From positions 1 through 64,000 of the forward strand of contig JANQMH010000033.1 of NCBI GenBank assembly GCA_028280195.1: a stretch of DNA of 64,000 bases. Direction: 5' to 3'. The notes under the pieces are model-generated. The model searched no databases. It saw nothing but the letters and a program-made list of their open reading frames with translations, and was not told the origin of the DNA. The DNA is from Exilibacterium sp. Its GTDB lineage: Bacteria > Pseudomonadota > Gammaproteobacteria > Pseudomonadales > Cellvibrionaceae. Within the stretch, counting starts at the first letter, position 1; each line of letters starts with the position of its first letter. Made by a program: the position numbers and the translations under genes. Shown piece after piece: positions 45,003 through 54,512 of the stretch.

Positions 45003-46426
45003 CGGCTTTTCTCCCGATCAGGATTGAGCGGCGCACCGGCTGTGGCTTTGTAGAGAGCGATAGCGGCGAGAGATGCTTCAGCCCGTGCCATGGCTGCGCT
45101 GTCCTGCGCATCAAAGGTGTGTTGTTTGATCGCTAAAACATTGAGTAGCGTTTCCGCACCGTGGCGATAGCGCTTTTCAATCGCGCTTGCAGCTTCTTCA
45201 GCATTTTGCGCCGCGCCGTTTAAATCGTCTTCTTTGGCTGCTGCGGCTTTGAGCGCAGCCAGTCCGTCATGAATTTCAAGAAGAGCCTCTAAAACGGTCT
45301 TGTCAAACTCTGCCAAAGCCTGTTCTGCTCTTGCGCCAGCCGCTTCGATCTGTGCGCGGATCGCACCACCTGCAAAAACCGGCAGGCTCACTTGCGGCCC
45401 GAACCCGCCCGATATCGAGCGGCGGTCAAGCAGTGTGTCCGTATCAGTTGCGATAAAATTCAAACTGCCGAGCAGGCTGATCCGTGGATAAAGCTGGGCT
45501 ATTGCAACACCGATGCCCGCGGTAGCCGCAGCCAAATTTTGTTCAGCTGCAAAAATATCAGGGCGTACCTTCAAGGCATTGGCAGGATAAGCGATTTCCA
45601 AAGAAACAGCGATTTGCGGAATCTTTGCCGCATCAGCGTTTAAAACTTCATCAAGTGCATCAGGTTGTCTTGCCGTGAGAATGGCCAATGCATGGCGCTG
45701 CTGTGTGATGGCAGCCTCCAGATCGCGGGTAATGGCTTGCGCTGATAAAAAAGCTGCAGTTGCTTGCTGTTTGGCGGATGGGGATGCACTACCCAAATCC
45801 ACAAGCCTGCCCGTCAGTTCAACGGTTTTAGCAAGGGCGTTTTTACGGTTGTGAGCAACCTCCAGCCTTTTTTCGAGAGTGCGCAAAGCGACATAGCTCC
45901 GGCCAATCTCTGCGGCAATGGTGATTTGTGTGGCGTTTAATAAGCCTTGTGATGCTAAGACTTGGGCATGCGCAGCTTCGAGGGCGCGCCTGCGTCCGCC
46001 AAAGAGATCAATTTCCCAGCTTGCATCAAACCCGACTTGGTATTCCCAATCGGTAAAATTCGGTTCACCGGGAAATGCGCCCAGCCTGTTTGCACTGGAT
46101 CGCCCCCTTTGTTTTTGCACATTCGTGCCGATCTGTGGCAACAGGCCTGCGCGGGCTTCGCCTGTAAGGGCGCGGGCTTCACTCATGCGTGCAGCAGCAA
46201 TGCGGATATCTGGATTATCCTTCAAGCCTGTTTCAATGAGTTGATTGAGGCGGGGATCATCAAAATTCCGCCACCACTGGTTTGCCGTCTTTTCTGCAAA
46301 AGATACCGATCCGGTTTTATCCTGACGGATTTCATGTGGCTCTATGGGCGTGGGCGACGCAAAATCAGGCCCGACCGTACAGGCCGAGAGTGCCAGTATC
46401 GAAAATGTCAAAAGCGCTTTATTCAC
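44999..46426 (-). CDS. Outer-membrane efflux lipoprotein (NodT/OprM type)
   Basis: 475 residues. Lipobox LSACTVGPDF at the N-terminus marks a lipoprotein. Two OEP repeats follow, with NQWWRNFDDPRLNQLIETGL and the second-half SYVALRTLEKRLEV / GSASPSAKQQATAAFLSAQ helices typical of the TolC-like barrel and tunnel. First gene of the three-gene pump operon, divergent from the TetR gene at 46605. Confidence 0.92.
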   Translation of the reverse strand: MNKALLTFSILALSACTVGPDFASPTPIEPHEIRQDKTGSVSFAEKTANQWWRNFDDPRLNQLIETGLKDNPDIRIAAARMSEARALTGEARAGLLPQIGTNVQKQRGRSSANRLGAFPGEPNFTDWEYQVGFDASWEIDLFGGRRRALEAAHAQVLASQGLLNATQITIAAEIGRSYVALRTLEKRLEVAHNRKNALAKTVELTGRLVDLGSASPSAKQQATAAFLSAQAITRDLEAAITQQRHALAILTARQPDALDEVLNADAAKIPQIAVSLEIAYPANALKVRPDIFAAEQNLAAATAGIGVAIAQLYPRISLLGSLNFIATDTDTLLDRRSISGGFGPQVSLPVFAGGAIRAQIEAAGARAEQALAEFDKTVLEALLEIHDGLAALKAAAAKEDDLNGAAQNAEEAASAIEKRYRHGAETLLNVLAIKQHTFDAQDSAAMARAEASLAAIALYKATAGAPLNPDREKSR

Positions 46427-46448
46427 CTGGATCTCTTGGCTTTCTATT

Positions 46449-46573
46449 TGAGAATAAATATTCTCATTTTATGCTTGAGTTTTTCGAAAAGTCAAGAGAC
46501 AATAGGATATCGATAGCAAAAAAGCATATTTTAGAGCTGTTTTTGATAATTTTAATAATAATGAATATTCTCA
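46449..46573. promoter_or_regulatory. TetR operator candidates between pump and regulator
   Basis: TGAGAATAAATATTCTCA (46449-46466) is an almost perfect palindrome next to the pump start, and TGAATATTCTCA (46562-46573) repeats its right half near the regulator start. Two sites flank the divergent promoters, as expected for autoregulation plus pump repression. Confidence 0.65.
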
Positions 46574-46604
46574 ATTTTGATAAACACCAAGGAAGCTAAG
46601 GGGT

Positions 46605-47198
46605 ATGAGCAGCAAAAAAGAAGAAAAGCATACGCAAAGGCGCAAGGAGATTTTGGAAGCCGCTGAACGTTGTTTTATTAAACGCGGCATTCATACCTGC
46701 AGTATGCAACAGCTTTGCGAGGAAGCAAAACTCTCACCTGGTCAGGTTTATCGCTATTATGAAAGCAAAGAAGACATTATCTTGACGCTGGCTGAAAAGG
46801 AGCGCGAGGCCACGCGTGAATTGATCCGCTTTATCGACAGTAATCAAAGCAATATTGGGGCTGCGATGCAATCGGCCATTCCCTATATCATCCGTGATAT
46901 CACTGATGGAAGTTATGCGCGCATGACGTTGGAATTTGTTGGAGAAGCCAGTCGAAACAAAGCGGTAGCCGATACTCTTTTAAATATTGAAGAGGAATTG
47001 CTGGAGAGCTTTAACTGCGCGATTACAGAGAGCCAGAAAGCGGGCACGCTTGCCAGATCTCTTGATCCTGAAACGACGACAGCCCTGTTGCTTTCGCTTT
47101 TTGATGGGGTATCAGGGCGCAGCGCTTTCCGGCCGATCAAGGATAAAGACAAGTTAATCGCTGCCTTGCAGGACTGGATCAAGGCGATCTTAAGCTAA
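46605..47198 (+). CDS. TetR-family repressor of the RND operon
   Basis: 197 residues. N-terminal HTH: RRKEILEAAERCFIKRGIH, SMQQLCEEAKLSPGQVYRYY, ESKEDIILTLAEKE. The C-terminal ligand domain is helical. Divergent position and the shared palindromes indicate control of the pump. AAGGGG-like ribosome site precedes the ATG. Confidence 0.9.
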   Translation: MSSKKEEKHTQRRKEILEAAERCFIKRGIHTCSMQQLCEEAKLSPGQVYRYYESKEDIILTLAEKEREATRELIRFIDSNQSNIGAAMQSAIPYIIRDITDGSYARMTLEFVGEASRNKAVADTLLNIEEELLESFNCAITESQKAGTLARSLDPETTTALLLSLFDGVSGRSAFRPIKDKDKLIAALQDWIKAILS

Positions 47199-47214
47199 TA
47201 AAGTCGATATAAAT

Positions 47215-48558
47215 ATGACAACACAAACAAATCGAAAAACACAGGCAGATCTTAGAAAAGATGTCAAAATCATCACGCCGCTGAGGGATAAAAAGCTATG
47301 GCTTCAAATTCTCATTGCCATGGTGTCAGGTCTGACGGTTGGTCTTTTACTCTCGCCAGAAGGTGCTGCTATTGTTCCCAGAGAAACCAGTTTAAACCTT
47401 GCTGCCTGGCTTAAATTGCCAGGCACGGTTTTTTTAAACCTGATCCAGATGGTTGTGATTTCATTGGTCAGTGCCTCTATTATACTGGGGATCTGCAAAA
47501 GCGGTGATCCCAGTTATCTCAAAAGGGTTGGATTCCGAATTTTCCCATACTTTGTAGTGACAACGACGATTGCGGTTGTAATTGGTGTGACCTTATCCTT
47601 TTTGATAAAGCCAGGAACGTATATTGACTCTTCCCTTATCACAATGTCAGGCGCGAAAACTCCACTCAATCCCGTTCAAACGATAGACAATATTCATATC
47701 ACAGAGCATATAGCGGCTCTAATCCCGACCAACATTACAGAGGCTGAAGTCAAACAAAACATGCTTCAGATTGTGGTCTTTGCCATGATTGTAGGTGTGG
47801 CTGTAATTGCTTTGCCGCAACGTAAAATGCAACCTCTTATTAGCGTCGTTGAAGCCATTCAGGATGTTGCACTGAAAATTGTCAGCTGGGCGATGATGCT
47901 TGCACCTTATGCAGTCTTTGGTTTACTCGCGGATATAACAATAAGGGTGGGGCTCGATGCCATATTGGGCGTTTCTGTATATGTCGGCACCGTTTTGTTG
48001 GGGCTTGTTGCCTTGTTAAGCCTCTATCTTTTGATTGTGAAGCTTATCGCCGGATATCCTGTTCTGCAATTTTTAAGGCAGATCCGCGAAGTGCAGCTAT
48101 TGGCCTTCTCGACTTCCAGCTCTGCTGCTGTGATGCCGCTTTCGATGAAAACAGCGATTGAAAAACTGACTATCAGACCAGCTATCTCAAAATTTATTGT
48201 CCCCCTCGGTGCGACAGTCAATATGGATGGAACGGCTCTGTATCAAGTTGTCGCCGCCTTATTCCTAACTCAAGTTTATAACGTTGAGCTATCTGGCGTG
48301 CAGACTATTCTTCTGGTGATGACAACAGTCGGCGCTTCGATAGGATCACCAAGTACACCCGGTGTCGGAATCGTTATTCTGGCAACAATCTTACAAGGCA
48401 TTGGCATTCCACCGAGCGGCATTGCCCTTATCATTGGCGTTGATCGCATCCTCGATATGTCACGCACGACTATCAATGTGACTGGCGATTTAACAGCCTG
48501 CGCAGTGATGAACCACTGGCTCGAAGAGCCGAAAGATCAAACAAAGCAGAAGGCATGA
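47215..48558 (+). CDS. Dicarboxylate/amino acid:cation symporter (DAACS)
   Basis: 447 residues with about eight membrane segments. AFSTSSSAAVMPLSM is the serine-rich HP1 loop; NMDGTALYQVVAALFLTQ is the TM7 sodium/substrate motif; GASIGSPSTPGVGIVILA the HP2 loop; VDRILDMSRTTINVTGD the TM8 binding residues. It imports glutamate, aspartate or dicarboxylates with Na+ or H+. It starts 16 bp after the TetR gene and overlaps the MFS gene by 4 bp, so the three are one operon. Confidence 0.93.
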   Translation: MTTQTNRKTQADLRKDVKIITPLRDKKLWLQILIAMVSGLTVGLLLSPEGAAIVPRETSLNLAAWLKLPGTVFLNLIQMVVISLVSASIILGICKSGDPSYLKRVGFRIFPYFVVTTTIAVVIGVTLSFLIKPGTYIDSSLITMSGAKTPLNPVQTIDNIHITEHIAALIPTNITEAEVKQNMLQIVVFAMIVGVAVIALPQRKMQPLISVVEAIQDVALKIVSWAMMLAPYAVFGLLADITIRVGLDAILGVSVYVGTVLLGLVALLSLYLLIVKLIAGYPVLQFLRQIREVQLLAFSTSSSAAVMPLSMKTAIEKLTIRPAISKFIVPLGATVNMDGTALYQVVAALFLTQVYNVELSGVQTILLVMTTVGASIGSPSTPGVGIVILATILQGIGIPPSGIALIIGVDRILDMSRTTINVTGDLTACAVMNHWLEEPKDQTKQKA

Positions 48559-49721
48559 GTGTTTTTCTTTATCTTTCCATTTTTCTGGCGGTTTTATCCA
48601 ACGCCATGATGGCACTCGCGCTGCCATGGCTGGTTTTGCAGGAAACCGGCAGTGTGATGGTAACAGGCACGATTGGGGCATTGGCTTTGAGCGCGGTCTT
48701 TGCAGGATCAATTCTGACCCGCAAGATGATTGCATGGCTGGGTGCGGATGGTCTAATTTTGATCAGCTATATCGCCAATATCGTCGGCATTCTGGGATTG
48801 CTTTTTTGTTTTATCCAGCCGGAATTGAATATCCCGCTTTTGCTGGTTTTTATTTTAATTGACCGATTTTTTGACTCGGCGGCTGTAATTGCCGTCGATA
48901 ATAGCCTGCCTGAATTTTCGCGACTTCATAAAATCCCGCTTTCCAAAATTAACGGGATCAAAGAAGCCTTGCTAAACGGCGCGGCGATTTTGGGGGCAGG
49001 ATCAGCAGGCTGGATGCTCTCGATCTTTGATCCCGCTTATGTGTTATGGGGTGCAGCTGTCATCAGCCTTTTGGGGCTGATCTGTTTTATCCCCCTCTTT
49101 AATTTTTACCGCCGCCGAAAAAACCAGCAAAACACAACCACAATCTTTGCAAGCCTGAAATGGATCTGGGGCCAGCCTGATCTACGCGCCTTTTTGATTT
49201 TAATCATTGTCGTAATGTCCAGTATTGCCAGCCTTGATGATGTCTTGCTTCCTGCCTTTATCAATTCCACTACACAAGATCCTGCCGATATTGGTTGGAT
49301 TATGGTCGCTTACGGTGTAACTGCGATTATCAGTGCCTTTATCTATGCTCATTGTAAAACGACAGCATATGATCATACTTTAACGCAGATAGGTATTATT
49401 GGGGTGGCGATTTTCTTTATCAGCCTCGTGTTATTTGATGATCCGTTTTACATCATTGTAATGACAGCCATCTGCGGCGCGATGTCCGGCGCTTTATTCC
49501 CAATCATTGAAACACGTTTCTTAAGCGATACGCCGAAATCCATGCGCCTTGGGATGTTGGCGGCACTGACTACGGTGAGTGTTGCTATAGCCCCAATCAT
49601 GGTCTTTGCCCATGGCTGGATCATTGACATGTTTTCTGTTCAGGCTTTAAGCCTGGGAACGGCACTACTGATTCTGGGTATGCTTTTGTTGAAGACCAGA
49701 AAAAAGAATGCTGTGATTTAG
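48555..49721 (+). CDS. MFS transporter
   Basis: 388 residues, roughly 10-12 hydrophobic helices, opening MSVFLYLSIFLAVLSNAMM. Similar to small-molecule exporters of the enterobactin-exporter-like group (LQETGSVMVTGTIGALALS in the second helix region). The overlap with the symporter (ATGA) shows translational coupling. Substrate unknown. Confidence 0.85.
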   Translation: MSVFLYLSIFLAVLSNAMMALALPWLVLQETGSVMVTGTIGALALSAVFAGSILTRKMIAWLGADGLILISYIANIVGILGLLFCFIQPELNIPLLLVFILIDRFFDSAAVIAVDNSLPEFSRLHKIPLSKINGIKEALLNGAAILGAGSAGWMLSIFDPAYVLWGAAVISLLGLICFIPLFNFYRRRKNQQNTTTIFASLKWIWGQPDLRAFLILIIVVMSSIASLDDVLLPAFINSTTQDPADIGWIMVAYGVTAIISAFIYAHCKTTAYDHTLTQIGIIGVAIFFISLVLFDDPFYIIVMTAICGAMSGALFPIIETRFLSDTPKSMRLGMLAALTTVSVAIAPIMVFAHGWIIDMFSVQALSLGTALLILGMLLLKTRKKNAVI

Positions 49722-49808
49722 CTTCATTAAAAAGGCTCTTGAAATCTTATGCGGGTTCGATACCACGGTAACCGGAAACTGGGTTCGGTGATGAAGTCGG
49801 AGCGATGC

Positions 49809-50756
49809 TCACCGCACTGCAATGCTTGGTGCAATAGCCTGTACAAAGCGTCCGATTGCATACTGAAACTTCGGCTCAGCACTATCCTCTTCCCGGGCAC
49901 TGATCTCTGTAATCGTCAGGCCGCCAAACCGTTTGTCCTGTGCCACGGTATGAATGAGGCGGGCGGCTTGCGAGAGTGAAAAGCCGGTCTCAATGGATAG
50001 CGCAATCTCTGCAATCGGCGTTTTCGGGTAGTTGAGTGCATCTGTGTCAAAGTGAATGATGATCGTGTCGGCACTTGCAAATTGCCCGTTAAGCAAAGTG
50101 TGGATGACTCCTTCCGGATCGCGCGCCGCATCCATCCAGGGCACTACTGTGAGACCGAGACGCTCGACTTGCGCTTTTTCAAACTCGGTTGTCTGCGCCG
50201 GATCCGAACCGACGACCGCCAGCATTTCCGGCAAAATCAGCGGATAGCGCGGGCCTTGCCGCGCCAAGCCATCGTCTGCGCCATGGATGCCAAGCATATG
50301 GCCATTGACCTGCCAATCCGGTCCCTCAACAAACCCGTCGGTCATCTTGGGCGCGGAGCCCGGTACATTCAAATCACAGTGGGCATCAATATAAATAATG
50401 CCTATGTTTCGCCCCATTGCGATATGCGCCGCAACGACACCGATTTCGATGGTGCAATCGCCGCCCAGAACGACAGGCGTGCGCCCATTTGAAATCGCAC
50501 TGGCAACAGCATCTTGAGAATACTGTGCATAGCGCCGGATAGGCCCAAAATCGATTGTTGATCCGGCCTGGATGTCGGGCCGCTGGCGAAACGGCGGTAT
50601 ATCGGCATCACTCATGACAAGGGATGCTCCCGCCTGCTCCAAAGCCGTGGTAAAGCCAGCCGCCAGCAGAACCTCAGGTGCGCGCTCGATGCCGTCGCGC
50701 GGATTCCCGGCACTGCTGGGCACGGGGATGATTTCAAAGATGGGTGTCGAACTCAT
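49809..50756 (-). CDS. Arginase/agmatinase-family protein with an altered metal site
   Basis: 315 residues. The ureohydrolase fold shows VVLGGDCTIEIG (usually GGDHS; the first Mn ligand His is Cys), IIYIDAHCDLN (D-x-H-x-D, intact) and IIHFDTDALNYP (usually SxDxDALDP; both Asp kept). One Mn ligand is thus changed, so the enzyme may bind one metal or act on another guanidino or amide substrate. Convergent with the MFS gene; divergent from the TetR gene at 50989, which probably controls it. Confidence 0.82.
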   Translation of the reverse strand: MSSTPIFEIIPVPSSAGNPRDGIERAPEVLLAAGFTTALEQAGASLVMSDADIPPFRQRPDIQAGSTIDFGPIRRYAQYSQDAVASAISNGRTPVVLGGDCTIEIGVVAAHIAMGRNIGIIYIDAHCDLNVPGSAPKMTDGFVEGPDWQVNGHMLGIHGADDGLARQGPRYPLILPEMLAVVGSDPAQTTEFEKAQVERLGLTVVPWMDAARDPEGVIHTLLNGQFASADTIIIHFDTDALNYPKTPIAEIALSIETGFSLSQAARLIHTVAQDKRFGGLTITEISAREEDSAEPKFQYAIGRFVQAIAPSIAVR

Positions 50757-50899
50757 GGGCTGTCCTCATTGCCTTTTCGTCTTTACTGTAGTGTGCGAGA
50801 GTGTGCGAGACCGTTTTTTGGCCGCTCGTCGGTTGCGATCGCTTGCCTGTTGCGATCAAAATCGCATGGATAGGCATATGAAACCGAAGGGTATCTGCC

Positions 50900-50945
50900 A
50901 ACAGATATCCATAGTACCATATGGTATCATTAGTACCAAGTGGTA
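50900..50945. promoter_or_regulatory. TetR-type operators between arginase-like gene and regulator
   Basis: TACCATATGGTA (50915-50926) and TACCAAGTGGTA (50934-50945) are palindromic sites with the same AGTACCA...TGGTATC frame, 19 bp apart. A further inverted repeat ATCTG-CCAA-CAGAT precedes them. Confidence 0.6.
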
Positions 50946-50988
50946 TCCATTATTGGGCGAGCCGCTGGTCAACCAGGAGATTTGATTT

Positions 50989-51636
50989 ATGAGTGACAAG
51001 AGTGCCGAACCGCGCAGCTCGCTGGCCAGGCCAGATCGACCAGTAATCAAAAAGCCGGACAGCCCGCCTGATCGAATTCTGTGGGCAGCCCGTGATCTCT
51101 TTTTCAAGGAAGGGTTCGCTCGCGTTTCAACCAACCGTTTGGCCAAGGAGGCCGCGGTGTCGAAGTCAACGATCTACAAGTATTTTCCGAACATGGTCGA
51201 TGTGCTGCGCGCCGTGACGGCCATGGAAGCGGAGTCCTTTGAGGCTGGGACACCAAAGCACGTCGATAGCCTTGAAGAACTCTGCGAAGCCCTGACGGGC
51301 TTCGGTATCAACATTATGAGGTTCCTTAACCGTTCGGACATTCAGCAGTTCACGCAGCTGATGCTGGAAGAGGCCCGCGCTCATCCCGACATTTCAAAGC
51401 AGTTTTTCGATATGGCCTATGGAAGGACGTTGAGGCTCGTTTCCGACTTGGTCAATCAGGGGCTGGAAAAGGGCTTTGTGAACTCCGGCTCTAGCGCCGA
51501 TGAGCTTGCGGAACAGCTGGTGGGAATGTGGGAAGGCGTGCCCGTCATGAGGGCGCATATGGGAGTGGTGAAACACCCATTCACAGATCCTGAGGCCTGG
51601 GCCGAGAAATGCGTGTTGGCCCTGTTTGGCGATTGA
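50989..51636 (+). CDS. TetR-family regulator
   Basis: 215 residues. A disordered basic N-terminus precedes the HTH (RILWAARDLFFKEGFARVST, RLAKEAAVSKSTIYKYFPN). C-terminal helices fit the TetR_C ligand domain (LMLEEARAHPDISKQFFDMA). Divergent from the arginase-like gene, with two palindromes in between. Confidence 0.9.
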   Translation: MSDKSAEPRSSLARPDRPVIKKPDSPPDRILWAARDLFFKEGFARVSTNRLAKEAAVSKSTIYKYFPNMVDVLRAVTAMEAESFEAGTPKHVDSLEELCEALTGFGINIMRFLNRSDIQQFTQLMLEEARAHPDISKQFFDMAYGRTLRLVSDLVNQGLEKGFVNSGSSADELAEQLVGMWEGVPVMRAHMGVVKHPFTDPEAWAEKCVLALFGD

Positions 51637-51858
51637 GATATCGCACCCGCCCCGCCCGTGACACTCAACTGGCACATTATCCCAGGCGCGCTGCTATGGG
51701 CTGAGCAGTGGAACATTGCGCGTAAAAAGCATCGCAATACCTGTTCAGATTCTGAGCATGGCGTTGTGGCGTATTTCTGTTTTATAAAATATAAACCGCA
51801 ACGCTCGCAACATTTTCCAGTTGTATATAAATGTATAGAGTGACGGTAATGGCCAACC

Positions 51859-52356
51859 TTAGTGGAATAGCTGTCTGGCGGCGCTATCGCCCACCTGATC
51901 TGATTCGCGTATCAAGCGGTAAATCTCGTCGATCTTACCAGCTTGCCCGAGTTGTGAGGTAAGTGAAAAAAGCGCGGTGTCGAGGCGCGCCAGGGCGGCT
52001 ATCCTGAGCTGGCGTCGCCCCTGGGATAGCTGGCAAAAAGCCAGCAGCTCGCTGTACAGCTGCCTGAGAACTGTTTCCGCCTGTTCCGGGTAGCCGGCGA
52101 TATTGAGGGTGGCAGCCAGGTTATGACTGGCAGTCACCCGCATATCCACCGGGTGTATTTGCCCGCTTGCCGGTGCCTGTACATCCAGAATCAGGCCGGC
52201 GATTTCGCTTGCCATACCAAAGCAAAGGTATGCCTTGTCATGATTACCGCATTTATAGGCTTTTGCGCCACCAGCCATTAAATGGTGCCATTGCGCTTGA
52301 GCATGGTCCGGTGAGGTGGCAAAGGTGTGGCGACGGTATTCACAGAGAAATCTCAT
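51859..52356 (-). CDS. Fur-controlled TPR-like helical protein
   Basis: 165 residues from ATG 52356 (MRFLCEYRRHTF). The body is alpha-helical with TPR-like pairs (GGAKAYKCGNHDKAYLCFGM, HNLAATLNIAGYPEQAETVL). GC content and codon use fit the host backbone. Its start codon directly adjoins the Fur palindrome, so expression should be iron-repressed. It resembles, by size and regulation only, the small ORF beside fumC/sodA in pseudomonads; that link is a guess. No enzymatic motif. Confidence 0.7.
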   Translation of the reverse strand: MRFLCEYRRHTFATSPDHAQAQWHHLMAGGAKAYKCGNHDKAYLCFGMASEIAGLILDVQAPASGQIHPVDMRVTASHNLAATLNIAGYPEQAETVLRQLYSELLAFCQLSQGRRQLRIAALARLDTALFSLTSQLGQAGKIDEIYRLIRESDQVGDSAARQLFH

Positions 52357-52409
52357 AATCAACCTTAATATCAAATGATAATCATTATCATTTGATATTA
52401 AGGTTGATT
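52357..52409. promoter_or_regulatory. 53-bp perfect palindrome with a Fur box
   Basis: Arms 52357-52382 and 52384-52409 are exact reverse complements around a single central C. The centre TGATAATCATTATCA (52376-52390) matches the 7-1-7 Fur consensus exactly. It ends at the ATG of the 51859 gene, so it lies in the mRNA leader or promoter and would form a long hairpin if transcribed. Confidence 0.9.
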
Positions 52410-52544
52410 TCCCGCGCTGTCAATACACGGCAGGTCTGAGGCCTGGAGCTGGCGAGGTATGACACAAGCCGTGGCCGGTTGTTGACAAGGAAGTATAAGT
52501 TACTGAAAAATTTATTAAATTCTTAAATATCCGCGGTTTCATAC

Positions 52545-52573
52545 TTGACTCGATTAATGCAAATCTCTAGTAT
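52545..52573 (+). promoter_or_regulatory. tRNA-Arg promoter
   Basis: TTGACT (52545-52550), 17 bp, then TAGTAT (52568-52573), followed by the GC-rich ACGCGGCC discriminator typical of stable-RNA promoters. Confidence 0.85.
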
Positions 52574-52613
52574 ACGCGGCCTTGACATCAGCTCACGATG
52601 TTACGTCTGTTGC

Positions 52614-52690
52614 GCGCTCGTAGCTCAGCTGGATAGAGTACCTGGCTACGAACCAGGCGGTCGGAGGTTCGAATCCTCCCGAGCGCGCCA
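52614..52690 (+). tRNA. tRNA-Arg(ACG)
   Basis: 77 bases. Acceptor GCGCTCG pairs with CGAGCGC; D arm AGCTCAGCTGGATAGAG; anticodon loop CTACGAA gives ACG (inosine-modified in bacteria); T arm GGAGGTTCGAATCCTCC; encoded CCA. It is the argV-like neighbour of csrA/tRNA-Ser. Confidence 0.97.
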
Positions 52691-52715
52691 TATATTGTCG
52701 TCCAGTACAGTCCCT

Positions 52716-52751
52716 AAAAGCCCGTGAACCCCCCGTTTTACGGGCTTTTTT
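52716..52751 (+). terminator. Rho-independent terminator after tRNA-Arg
   Basis: AAAAGCCCGT (52716-52725) pairs with ACGGGCTTTT (52740-52749), followed by more T residues. Confidence 0.93.
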
Positions 52752-52827
52752 GTGTATAATGTGTCCAGTTCAATCCTGTCAAGTCCCTGTGTGATTCATA
52801 GACATCCTTTCATTATAATGGGCAGCT

Positions 52828-53263
52828 GTGAGCAGGGAAATTCAACAACGACTGAAGTGGGTGCGACTGTACGAAGACTGCGGTGATGCGGGCTTCGTAT
52901 GTCGTCGGTGTGGAACACTACGCAAGTGGTGGCGGAAGTATCAGAAAGAGGGTGAAGAGAGCTTACAAAGCCATATTACAAAGCCATAGTAGGCGGCCTC
53001 ACTCATCGCCCAATACCAAGATCAACGATGAGATGGAGAACCTGATTCTCGATCTCAGGAGATCACGTAATCTGGGAGCGAGGCAGCTTCAAAGCGAGCT
53101 ATTGCGGCTTCACAATATTTCGTTATCTCTGGCGTCGATTCACAAAGTCTTCAAAAAACAGCAGCTCAAACCAGTTAAGAAGTTTAGGAAAAAGTCTGAA
53201 TTCATCAGATACGAGAGGCCTATTCCTGGTGGCCGGGTTAAGCGAAGAGACGCCGCTTTCTGA
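52828..53263 (+). pseudogene. IS481-like transposase, N-terminal remnant
   Basis: Frame from GTG 52828 reads SREIQQRLKWVRLYEDCGD and VCRRCG...LRKWWRKYQKEGEESLQS, then shifts; the continuing frame has HSSPNTKINDEMENLILDLR, NLGARQLQSELLRLHNISLS and PIPGGRV. These are the helix-turn-helix domains of IS481-family transposases. The DDE catalytic domain is absent. It separates tRNA-Arg from the lasso-peptide region. Confidence 0.82.
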
Positions 53264-53366
53264 GGGCGCTTACGCTGACTACCAGCCGACAAAATCTATG
53301 AATCACACATCCGACGTCGATAAACATCCGTTTTACTCCGAATAACAACTTCTGATTGACCTATTC

Positions 53367-54512
53367 ATGATAACTATTAGTAAACAGCGGGCCTGGCTAC
53401 TTGTTTTAGTAGCACTCACAATGGGTGCGGGCGCTTTCTGGTGGTGGAGCAGCCGCCCGGTGACCGTGTATAAAACCGAACCCCTGGCAACCGGGGATAT
53501 CGAGGCAGTGGTCGCCGCTATCGGCACGGTGGAACCCCGTAATTCGGTGGAAGTGGGCGTGCAGGTCTCCGGGCAGATTACCCGCCTTTATGTGGAGCCC
53601 GGCGATATTGTGCAAAAAGGGCAACTGCTGGCAGAAATCGACCCCAGCGTATTGGCAGCGGTAGTCGATGCCGGGCGGGCAGAGCTGGCTATGCTCGAGG
53701 CGCAGCTGCTGGAACGCCAGGCCGAGGTGACGCTGGCCGAACAAAAACACCGGCGCCAGCTAAAGCTATTCGGCGATGGTTCCACACCGGAGGAGGAGTT
53801 GCAGATTGCCCAGGCCAATCTGACGGTGGCTCAGGCGCGGGTGAAGCAGTTGCAAGCGAGCATTCAGCAAACCCAGTCGCAACTCAAGGCCGATGAAGCG
53901 CGGCTTGGCTATAGCCGTATCTATGCGCCCATGGCCGGCACAGTATTGACCATTGCGGTGAAAGCTGGCCAGACACTCAATGCCAATTACCAAACGCCCT
54001 CACTACTGCAAATTGCGGATCTCTCCACCATGCGTATTCGGGCCTACGTCTCCGAAGCGGATATCCATCGTATTCGCCGCGGCATGCCGGTGCGCTTTAA
54101 CACGCTGGGTAATACCGGACGAGTTTGGCACAGTCAGGTTGACCAAGTCATGCCTGCTCCCCCCAAGGCCGCTGAAGACAGCGGCGAACTCCTCGCCGTT
54201 ACCTACACCGTACTGTTTGATGTGGACAACAGCGATGACGCACTGATGCCAGGTATGACCACCGAGGCGGATTTTGTCGTCACCTCGGCCCGCAATGTGA
54301 CAGTGGCGCCGCTGGCGGCACTAGCGCGGGAATCCCCCGGCGGCGACGTCTACCTGGCACGGATACTATTGCCCAATGGCTATACCGAACAGCGCCAGGT
54401 CACTCTGGGCCGCCGCGATCGCGTGCGCGCGGAGGTGCTGACCGGTTTACAGCCAGGCGAGCAACTTGTGATCGGCACACAGCAATATGCCCGCCGCAGG
54501 AATAGCTGGTGA
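53367..54512 (+). CDS. MacA-like periplasmic adaptor
   Basis: 381 residues. N-terminal membrane anchor ([20 protein letters not shown]), then [22 protein letters not shown] (lipoyl), a coiled coil ([20 protein letters not shown]) and beta-barrel domain. MacA adaptors link MacB to an outer-membrane channel. Stop overlaps the macB start (TGATG). First gene of a three-gene transporter operon next to the lasso genes. Confidence 0.9.
   Translation: MITISKQRAWLLVLVALTMGAGAFWWWSSRPVTVYKTEPLATGDIEAVVAAIGTVEPRNSVEVGVQVSGQITRLYVEPGDIVQKGQLLAEIDPSVLAAVVDAGRAELAMLEAQLLERQAEVTLAEQKHRRQLKLFGDGSTPEEELQIAQANLTVAQARVKQLQASIQQTQSQLKADEARLGYSRIYAPMAGTVLTIAVKAGQTLNANYQTPSLLQIADLSTMRIRAYVSEADIHRIRRGMPVRFNTLGNTGRVWHSQVDQVMPAPPKAAEDSGELLAVTYTVLFDVDNSDDALMPGMTTEADFVVTSARNVTVAPLAALARESPGGDVYLARILLPNGYTEQRQVTLGRRDRVRAEVLTGLQPGEQLVIGTQQYARRRNSW

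Larger units (their letters stand above)
40521..50985. mobile_element. Element C: efflux/transport island
   Basis: Bounded on the left by the 151-bp repeat with the stump of its own serine integrase. Contains an RND operon, two TetR regulators, a DAACS symporter, an MFS transporter and an arginase-family gene. The right border is not visible; I place it near the second TetR gene on base composition and gene type. Confidence 0.5.
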
